From positions 1 to 21,601 of IMG/VR virus record IMGVR_UViG_3300027883_000033: a stretch of 21,601 bases of DNA. One strand, given 5' to 3'. Of this stretch, positions 8,668-13,515 are shown piece by piece (the first letter of the stretch is position 1; each line of letters opens with the position of its first letter). Made by a program: the position numbers and the translations under genes. The DNA comes from a virus. The notes beneath the pieces were generated by a model, which made no database searches, had not been told where the DNA came from, and saw only the letters and a program-made list of their open reading frames with translations.

Positions 8668-9066
8668 TTATTTTGTTAAATTGTTTTTCTTTTCGTATGA
8701 TCTAAAACCTGCTAATCCTAACATTCCAAATAGAACTTGCATTGTAATAGTGGTATCTATAATAGGGAAAGTTGAATCCCACCCGTTTACTGTGAATATA
8801 AACCTAAGCATAGGTTCTAATAATACTGCATATAATAATCCAAAACCGCAAACCCAGCCTACAAAAGGTCTCCAGCCTGCAACAAATACAGATCTGTGAG
8901 TAGCTTCTGCTACATTGATTTTAGTTTGTACCTCTGCTAACTTAGCTGCAATATCAAGCTGCTTGTTAGGATCTAATTCTTTACCCTTGATAGCCTCTCT
9001 AATATCTTTAGCTAAACTACCTAATCCTTTTGTCCCGCTACCTAATAATCTGCTTAGCCAATTCAT
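8668..9066 (-). CDS. Holin of the three-TM (Holin_3TMs) type
   Basis: A 132-residue protein. Residues 1 to about 60 are amphipathic, with a helical charged region (KGKELDPNKQLDIAAKLAEV). The motif HRSVFVAGWRPFVGWVCGFG begins a membrane segment that runs through YAVLLEPMLRFIF. A second hydrophobic stretch, MQVLFGMLGLAGFRSYEKK, is near the C-terminus. 'WRPFVGW' followed later by 'G-x-AG-x-RSYEK' is the hallmark of the three-TM holin family found in phages and gene transfer agents. A holin makes the inner-membrane lesion that releases the endolysin. The amidase encoded upstream has no signal peptide and so needs such a hole, which supports the pairing. Confidence 0.82.
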   Translation of the reverse strand: MNWLSRLLGSGTKGLGSLAKDIREAIKGKELDPNKQLDIAAKLAEVQTKINVAEATHRSVFVAGWRPFVGWVCGFGLLYAVLLEPMLRFIFTVNGWDSTFPIIDTTITMQVLFGMLGLAGFRSYEKKNNLTK

Positions 9067-9076
9067 ATATTAATAT

Positions 9077-9331
9077 TTATTTTTTAGATTTAGCTCCAGA
9101 GCACTTCCATCTTTTTCTAGACAGATTGTTTGGAGTATTAGGATCGTTTTGCTTCTTTTTGCTTAATCCTTTTTTTATCCCTAAGCTTCTAGCACAATAG
9201 CTATCCCCTTTACTGGTACCTGGTCTAACGCGAGGTCCTCCGCTTTTAGCTGACCCAGCTTGTCCGTAACTTACTTTTTTACCGGACGCTGTTATTTTTA
9301 CTTTCGCTTTTCCTTTTCTAGGCGTTGCCAT
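9077..9331 (-). CDS. Basic DUF6321-like small protein
   Basis: An 84-residue, Lys/Arg-rich protein with the motif RVRPGTSKGDSYCARSLGIK and, later, NDPNTPNNLSRKRWKCSG. This pattern ('GDxYCARS ... NDPNxPNNLSRKRWKC') recurs in cyanophage and other marine phage proteins and corresponds, from memory, to DUF6321; the number should be checked. Two conserved Cys (in YCARS and WKCSG) could bind metal or form a bridge. The basic composition suggests nucleic-acid or capsid-interior binding, but no function is established. It starts very close to the end of the preceding Lys-rich gene, as discussed there. Confidence 0.78.
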   Translation of the reverse strand: MATPRKGKAKVKITASGKKVSYGQAGSAKSGGPRVRPGTSKGDSYCARSLGIKKGLSKKKQNDPNTPNNLSRKRWKCSGAKSKK

Positions 9332-9336
9332 AATTA

Positions 9337-9475
9337 TCAGTGTTTACAACCGCAAGGTTTTTTAGTATTTACTTTTTTTTTTAACAACTACTTTTTTAGT
9401 TTTTTTAGCATAAGCTTTTGCATCTGCTTTCCCTTTAGCTGTGTATGCAAATTTCTTTTTTCCTACTTTTGGCAT
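9337..9475 (-). CDS. Tiny Lys-rich protein with probable frameshift at an A10 run
   Basis: From the ATG at 9473-9475 the zero frame gives a 37-residue Lys/Ala protein (MPKVGKKKFAYTAKGKADAK) that stops at 9362-9364. At bases 9373-9382 the mRNA has a run of ten A. Leaving the frame there by +1 (or deleting one A) gives the plausible ending VNTKKPCGCKH and stops at 9337-9339. The alternate ending has a Cys-Gly-Cys-Lys-His motif and stops 5 bases before the next ATG, matching the dense packing here, whereas the zero-frame stop leaves a 30-base gap. This is either a homopolymer sequencing error or slippage during expression. The N-terminal form is familiar from small marine phage proteins; function unknown. 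Confidence 0.6.
9373..9382 (-). other. A10 homopolymer, candidate slippery site
   Basis: Ten consecutive A on the transcribed strand inside the tiny Lys-rich gene. Runs of this length cause both sequencing indels and RNA-polymerase slippage. Zero-frame translation stops within 21 bases of it, but a one-base change joins it to a plausible Cys-rich C-terminus. Confidence 0.45.
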
Positions 9476-9480
9476 AATAT

Positions 9481-9597
9481 TTATTTTTTACGTGTTTTCT
9501 TTTTAGGTACACAATTAGGTACCTTTCTACCTGACTTCATTTTTAATCCCACCATTTTGTGAGAGTCCCAACAAGGGGTTTTCTTTTTCTTTTTCAT
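9481..9597 (-). CDS. Tiny Lys-rich protein with KVPNCVPKK motif
   Basis: A 38-residue frame that starts MKKKKKTPCWDSHKMVGLKM and ends SGRKVPNCVPKKKTRKK. The pattern 'M-V/I-G-x-K-M-K-x-G-(R/K)-KVPNCVPK' is one I have seen repeatedly at the ends of marine phage proteins and as stand-alone small genes. It is followed by a 5-base gap and then the next small basic gene, and it begins 1 base after the amidase stop. The high Lys and Arg content suggests nucleic-acid binding or a virion role, but no function is known. Its two Cys might bind metal. Confidence 0.68.
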   Translation of the reverse strand: MKKKKKTPCWDSHKMVGLKMKSGRKVPNCVPKKKTRKK

Positions 9598-9598
9598 A

Positions 9599-10018
9599 TT
9601 ACCACATGTTAGTTATGTTTTCGTATTCTTTTGTAGCATCAAAACTAGGGCACGCTTTCGAAGAAAAATCCCTATGACCAAATATTTCTACCTTTGGGTA
9701 TTTAGTTTTATAATGTTCTAGTATATTACACAAAGCTTCTTTTTGACATTCCGTGCGAGTGTCTTTAGGGTTCATAGCTTTATCAACGCCTCCAACGTAA
9801 GCGATACCTATAGAGTTTTTGTTCTGACCTTTGCAATGAGCACCACTTCTTTCGATAGGTCTACCTTCATGAACAGTCCCGTCTAAGTAAATCATTATAT
9901 GATAACCAATATCGCTCCAACCTTTTGCCTTATGCCACTCACGTACATCTTCAACAGTAACAACTCTATTTTCAGGAGTAGCAGTGCAATGCACTATTAT
10001 TTTGTTTATCTCCCTCAT
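9599..10018 (-). CDS. N-acetylmuramoyl-L-alanine amidase (T7-lysozyme-like endolysin)
   Basis: A 139-residue Amidase_2/PGRP-fold protein close in size to T7 lysozyme. The zinc ligands are H10 (IIVHCTAT), H115 (FGHRD) and C123 (KACPSFD). The catalytic-support residues Y39 (DIGYHIMIY) and K121 match T7 lysozyme Y46 and K128. The segments NSIGIAYVGG and AHCKG also align with the T7 family. It cleaves the amide bond between MurNAc and L-Ala in peptidoglycan. There is no signal peptide, so it is a cytoplasmic endolysin that would need the holin encoded three genes downstream. In T7 this protein also binds RNA polymerase, but nothing here shows that. All key residues are present and the enzyme should be active. 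Confidence 0.93.
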   Translation of the reverse strand: MREINKIIVHCTATPENRVVTVEDVREWHKAKGWSDIGYHIMIYLDGTVHEGRPIERSGAHCKGQNKNSIGIAYVGGVDKAMNPKDTRTECQKEALCNILEHYKTKYPKVEIFGHRDFSSKACPSFDATKEYENITNMW

Positions 10019-10022
10019 AGTG

Positions 10023-10382
10023 TTATAATGAATTTAAGTCACCTATTATTTTTTCTTTAAGTTCTTGTTTAAACCCAGATGTAGAACCTTGTCTTTCATT
10101 ATTGCTTCCAAATACAGCGGCCGCTTGGTCTTGTGCTGCAGGGGGAAAAACAGGTGATGACGCGGCTGCGTTATAGGAATCAGACATGGGAACGTTTGGT
10201 CCTGAATTAGCTGCTCCGACGCCTCCTTGTTGCGCTGCGTTTTGGTTAGCGGACCATTCCATCATTCCTTTTACATCGAAAGGACTACCACCTTGACTCA
10301 TCCACCCCTGCATATCCATTGTAGAGCCGCTTCCGCTGCCTCCATTACCTCCACTAAATGCTCCTATTGCTGCTCCAAACAT
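10023..10382 (-). CDS. Gly/Ser/Ala-rich low-complexity protein
   Basis: A 119-residue protein starting MFGAAIGAFSGGNGGSGSGS and continuing with Gln-, Asn- and Met-rich segments (GWMSQGGSPFDVKGMMEWSA). It ends in a charged helix (GFKQELKEKIIGDLNSL). The Gly/Ser-rich N-terminus with an alanine-rich hydrophobic patch resembles small internal virion or injected proteins of short-tailed phages, but this is a guess. It starts 2 bases after the winged-helix gene stop and ends 4 bases before the amidase start. No catalytic motif or signal peptide is seen and I do not recognise the family. Confidence 0.65.
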   Translation of the reverse strand: MFGAAIGAFSGGNGGSGSGSTMDMQGWMSQGGSPFDVKGMMEWSANQNAAQQGGVGAANSGPNVPMSDSYNAAASSPVFPPAAQDQAAAVFGSNNERQGSTSGFKQELKEKIIGDLNSL

Positions 10383-10384
10383 AA

Positions 10385-10831
10385 TTATCTATTTTTATCT
10401 TTATTAACGTTATATATTGCTGTTTGTAAAACTTTATCCGTATAAGTTTTACCACGCATAATACTGTTTCTTTTTTCGCTAGAAGGTATATCTTCTTCCC
10501 CTAACATTATTCGATACATTTTGCTTATTAGCTGTTTACACTTAAAGGATACTTTATATATGTTATATTTTTGGGTGGTTCTATTTCGTGTTCTCCACAC
10601 TACAATCCATCCCTCTTTTAGTAACCTATTCCATCGTCTATTATCCCAGCTATAAGCGTATGTACCTATTTTAAAATCATGCTTAGTAAAAAATTCCATA
10701 CAATCAAAATAAATAAGTAGTTCAAGATCTGCATCGTTTAAACTGTTATTTCTGCATGCCCATTTACGTATAACACGATAATGTTTTAGCAAGTTCATAT
10801 CTTTAATATCCCTTGCTTCTAATCGTTTCAT
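10385..10831 (-). CDS. Winged-helix-like protein linked to groES
   Basis: A 148-residue protein starting MKRLEARDIKDMNLLKHYRV. Residues about 10 to 100 read like a winged helix: helices LLKHYRVIRKWACRNN and DADLELLIYFDCMEFF, then SWDNRRWNRLLKEGWIVVWR and a wing-like TQKYNIYKVSFKCKQLI. MarR-like and replication-initiator-like proteins have this plan. The start overlaps the groES stop by 4 bases (ATGA), so the two are translationally coupled. A role as a late regulator or as a packaging or DNA-binding factor is possible. Proteins with this N-terminus recur, from memory, in uncultured marine phages. Its function is unknown; DNA binding is inferred only from the predicted fold. Confidence 0.68.
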   Translation of the reverse strand: MKRLEARDIKDMNLLKHYRVIRKWACRNNSLNDADLELLIYFDCMEFFTKHDFKIGTYAYSWDNRRWNRLLKEGWIVVWRTRNRTTQKYNIYKVSFKCKQLISKMYRIMLGEEDIPSSEKRNSIMRGKTYTDKVLQTAIYNVNKDKNR

Positions 10832-11088
10832 AATACCACTACTACGTCTTGATTCTTTATAACGTGTAGTTTTTCATTATCTATTTCTATTCCGTGTCCA
10901 GCTGTTTTGTCGTAGTATATTACATCATCTTCATTTACACCTTCAACGTCTGTACCAACTGATACAATAGTAGCTTTGCGATATCTTATATCTTCTCTAC
11001 TTTTTTCATTAAGTATTAAACCACCTTTTGTCTTGGTAGTTGTTTCTTTAATGATTTTTATTATTAAGTTTCTACCTATTGCTTTCAT
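10828..11088 (-). CDS. groES: Co-chaperonin GroES (phage-encoded)
   Basis: An 86-residue protein, shorter than the roughly 97 residues of bacterial GroES. It begins MKAIGRNLIIKIIKETTTKT, matching the GroES N-terminal strand. The mobile loop carries the needed pattern GGLIL (residues 22 to 26), equivalent to the GGIVL that contacts GroEL. It continues with KATIVSVGTD (GEVLAVGNG in E. coli) and ends HVIKNQDVVVVL (LIMSESDILAIVE). The roof loop is shortened. It is translated from an ATG that overlaps the end of groEL by 17 bases, so stoichiometry may be coupled. As the heptameric lid of the chaperonin it would cap the GroEL ring encoded just upstream. The preserved hydrophobic tripeptide suggests it is functional. 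Confidence 0.88.
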   Translation of the reverse strand: MKAIGRNLIIKIIKETTTKTKGGLILNEKSREDIRYRKATIVSVGTDVEGVNEDDVIYYDKTAGHGIEIDNEKLHVIKNQDVVVVL

Positions 11089-12625
11089 CTTCTACTCTTA
11101 AGTTGTTGATTACACAATCTGTTGACAATATAGTTGTAGCTACTGATGCTGCATTTTTTAATGCGCTTTTAGTAACTAGTAAAGGATCAATAATACCAGA
11201 CTTAATCATATTAACGTCTTTACCGGTAACTACATTAATCCCTTTACCTTTTCCTTTTGGATATACTTCTTCTAAACCAGCGTTTTTAAGTATAGTTAAA
11301 TAAGGAGCTTTAATAGCTTCTAATAAAACCTGTTCGTTATTGTTGCTTGGCTTAACGTAAGTAGAAGCATTTAACAAAGCAATTCCACCACCTGGTACAA
11401 TACCTTCTTTAATAGCGGCTTTTGTAGCACACATTGCATCTTCAACTCTATCTTGCTTTTCTTTAAGCTCAACCTCTGAACTTGCACCTACTTTTATAAC
11501 AGCTACTTTACAAGATAATAAACCTAATCTTTTTTCTAATCTATTAAGCTTGCCTGGTAAAGTTTCTTTTTTAATGTCATCTTGTATAGAATCGATAACT
11601 TCTTGTACCTCAATAGAAGTGTCACCTACTTGTATAATGGTCTCCTGGTCGTTTGTAATGGACTTTAAACACTTTCCTAGCATTTCTACCTCTATCATAT
11701 CTAAGTCGTCACCAAGGTCTTCATTTACGACCGTAGCACCTGTTAGTAGAGCTAAATCTTGAAGCTTTTCTTTTCTGTATATTCCAAAGTCAGGAGTGTC
11801 AATGATATTGACCTTAATATTACCTTTCATTTTATTCATAGCTAAAGCAGATACGACTTGTTCGTCCGCTTCGCCAATAATTAATAAAGGCTCGTTGTTT
11901 TTTATAACATACTCTAAAACGCTTTGAATTTTACGTATGTTCTCTATTTTGTTTTCGACTAGTAATACTAATGGATTTTCAAGTACAGCTTCTTTTTTAC
12001 TTTCGTCTGTAATAAAGTGAAAGTTTTTTAAAGGTTTATCTATTGTAGCCCCATTTATTACTTCGTAACTTGTTTCGCTATCGTTTGAAACCTCCATAGT
12101 AACAACCCCATTCTTGCCTACTTGTTTAAAAGCTTCAGCAATGACATTACCAAGTTCCTTGTCATTGTTAGAAGAAATTGTTGCAACATGATTTACCATA
12201 TCCCCTTCAACAGGTACTGCTAGCTTTTCTAAATATGCAATTACTTTTTTGGTAGCTGATTCAATACCTTCTTTCATTTCCCTAGATCCGCTATTACTTG
12301 CAGCATATGCTTCTAATAATATTGAGTGTGCTAAGACTGTAGCTGTTGTGGTTCCATCTCCAGCTTCTTTCACAGTTTGCCTAGCTGCTTCCTTTAGAAG
12401 CGTTGCACCCATATTCTCAATAGGATCTCTAAGTGTTATTGAATTTGCGACCGTTACACCATCTTTGGTTATAACAGGTCGACCTAACTCGTTTTCTAGC
12501 AACACACATTTACCACTAGCCCCTAAGGTAGAGCTAACGGCTTTTGTGAGTTTTTCTATACCTTTAAATACGTTGTTTTTAGCTTCCTCGCCAAAGGCAA
12601 GGTTCTTAACAATTTGGTTTGACAT
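11072..12625 (-). CDS. groEL: Chaperonin GroEL (phage-encoded, divergent)
   Basis: A 517-residue group I chaperonin that folds proteins inside a ring driven by ATP. ATP-site residues are present: D55 in ITKDGV, D90 in GDGTTTAT, G412-G414 in PGGG, D396 in RVEDAM and D480 in GIIDP. The family signature around AGDGTTTATV is intact. The P-loop TLGPKG is changed to TLGASG (residues 33-38). In the apical domain, the E. coli segment GYLSPYF reads PLKNFHF here, and other substrate-binding positions are also changed (L234 to Gln, V263-V264 to Ala-Met). The C-terminus stops soon after TDCVINNL and lacks the Gly-Gly-Met repeat. It is an intact, divergent, probably active chaperonin. It likely helps fold virion proteins such as the capsid or fibre; that is an inference. 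Confidence 0.95.
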   Translation of the reverse strand: MSNQIVKNLAFGEEAKNNVFKGIEKLTKAVSSTLGASGKCVLLENELGRPVITKDGVTVANSITLRDPIENMGATLLKEAARQTVKEAGDGTTTATVLAHSILLEAYAASNSGSREMKEGIESATKKVIAYLEKLAVPVEGDMVNHVATISSNNDKELGNVIAEAFKQVGKNGVVTMEVSNDSETSYEVINGATIDKPLKNFHFITDESKKEAVLENPLVLLVENKIENIRKIQSVLEYVIKNNEPLLIIGEADEQVVSALAMNKMKGNIKVNIIDTPDFGIYRKEKLQDLALLTGATVVNEDLGDDLDMIEVEMLGKCLKSITNDQETIIQVGDTSIEVQEVIDSIQDDIKKETLPGKLNRLEKRLGLLSCKVAVIKVGASSEVELKEKQDRVEDAMCATKAAIKEGIVPGGGIALLNASTYVKPSNNNEQVLLEAIKAPYLTILKNAGLEEVYPKGKGKGINVVTGKDVNMIKSGIIDPLLVTKSALKNAASVATTILSTDCVINNLRVEDESNR

Positions 12626-12714
12626 GTTTATTTAATTAGATTATATTTTATTACTTAGTACGCCTTAGCCTACCTAGGTTTATTATTACGTGATTTAAGT
12701 AAATTTTACCTTTT
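12626..12714 (-). promoter_or_regulatory. Non-coding gap before groEL; weak promoter candidate
   Basis: This 89-base A/T-rich gap is the largest between two genes inside the operon. On the transcribed strand it has a TATAAT hexamer at 12640-12645, 14 bases before the groEL start, but no convincing -35 at the right distance. No Bacteroidota TAnnTTTG element is seen. A short palindrome, ACCTAGGT, lies at 12672-12679. It may carry a promoter giving chaperonin expression separate from the tail genes, but the evidence is thin. Confidence 0.25.
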
Positions 12715-13074
12715 TTATTCTGCTGGAGGTACGGGCTCTCCAATAGTTAAGGTTACTGAGGTTGGGTGTATAAGACTTTCTATCTGGCTAGCAATACTTG
12801 TTTCAATACCAGTAACTTGCTCTTCACCCATTGCAGCCTGTGTCCATTCAACTACTATTTCGTTAGTCAAATCTTTAAAAGGTATAAATGTACCTTCTGG
12901 ATTCCAAATTACGGTTTGTGTACCAATATTACCAGCTGAATAAGCATTTCCTTCAGGGTTTGTTTGATCTGATGTTCCCGTCACTCTCCAGTGAACATTA
13001 TATACTACATCTGTTTCCCCGTCCTCTAAAGGGCGAGCGTCTACTGTTCTACAATTCCAATCGTAATTAATCAT
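12715..13074 (-). CDS. Small conserved virion-like protein (MINYDWNC type)
   Basis: A 119-residue protein that begins MINYDWNCRTVDARPLEDGE, then VVYNVHWRVTGTSDQTNPEG and a C-terminal PTSVTLTIGEPVPP. This N-terminal pattern is familiar from small proteins encoded beside tail-fibre genes in marine phages; I recall such a family (possibly DUF7936) but cannot confirm it. It is beta-rich and acidic, with no TM or signal sequence. It follows the fibre-like 138-residue gene after an AAAT-repeat spacer and precedes the groEL gap, so it probably belongs to the tail module. Confidence 0.7.
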   Translation of the reverse strand: MINYDWNCRTVDARPLEDGETDVVYNVHWRVTGTSDQTNPEGNAYSAGNIGTQTVIWNPEGTFIPFKDLTNEIVVEWTQAAMGEEQVTGIETSIASQIESLIHPTSVTLTIGEPVPPAE

Positions 13075-13098
13075 AATTTATTTATTTATTTATTTATT
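13075..13098 (-). repeat. AAAT tetranucleotide microsatellite in an intergenic spacer
   Basis: The gap between two tail genes is a run of about five perfect AAAT units on the transcribed strand and ends at the ATG of the next gene. It carries stop codons in several frames and is an A-rich ribosome-entry leader of the kind favoured in hosts that use little Shine-Dalgarno pairing. Its length could vary by slippage. Confidence 0.8.
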
Positions 13099-13515
13099 TT
13101 AGCAATTTGTTATACCACTTACCCAACCAGAACCATTCCAATACCTTATAGATTGGTTGTATGGATTTCTATACCAATTAGCTGGAGCGAAAGCAGATGC
13201 TGATGAATTTGAATACATAGTATCAGTAAGGTTAAATGAAATAGAGTATTGCCATACATTAACACTAGTATTTGATGCACAAGCGGTATCTACATCAGTT
13301 CCAAATTTTATTGAATATCCATATAAGGTTTGTGTGCCATAGTTCCTAAAATTTAAAAGATTGTTATTTGTTCCGTCAGAATTAGGATTATGACTACTAT
13401 CAAAACTACCAGAGCTTGCATCATTAAAGCAATCAATCAAACCGTCTCCATTCTCCAACCCGAATTCATCTGTAACATCCCTTAAATTAAAAGTATTAGT
13501 ATCTGGTACCGCCAT
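13099..13515 (-). CDS. Tail fibre accessory protein (LLNFRNYG type)
   Basis: A 138-residue protein beginning MAVPDTNTFNLRDVTDEF and carrying DGLIDCFNDASSGSFDSS and NNLLNFRNYGTQTLYGYS. The combination 'FNLRDVTDEF ... LIDCFNDA ... LLNFRNYG' recurs at the N-terminus of tail or fibre proteins in phages of Bacteroidota. The C-terminal half is Asn/Ser/Tyr/Trp-rich (NWYRNPYNQSIRYWNGSGWV), suggesting a sugar- or surface-binding tip. It starts in TAATG overlap with the stop of the giant fibre, so it is likely translated together with it. A role as an adaptor or receptor-binding subunit is inferred. Confidence 0.68.
   Translation of the reverse strand: MAVPDTNTFNLRDVTDEFGLENGDGLIDCFNDASSGSFDSSHNPNSDGTNNNLLNFRNYGTQTLYGYSIKFGTDVDTACASNTSVNVWQYSISFNLTDTMYSNSSASAFAPANWYRNPYNQSIRYWNGSGWVSGITNC

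Noticed and set aside
12249-12635. A 128-codon plus-strand open frame opposite the start of groEL
   Set aside because: It lies antisense to a strongly conserved groEL sequence, and its length is explained by codon bias on the real strand.
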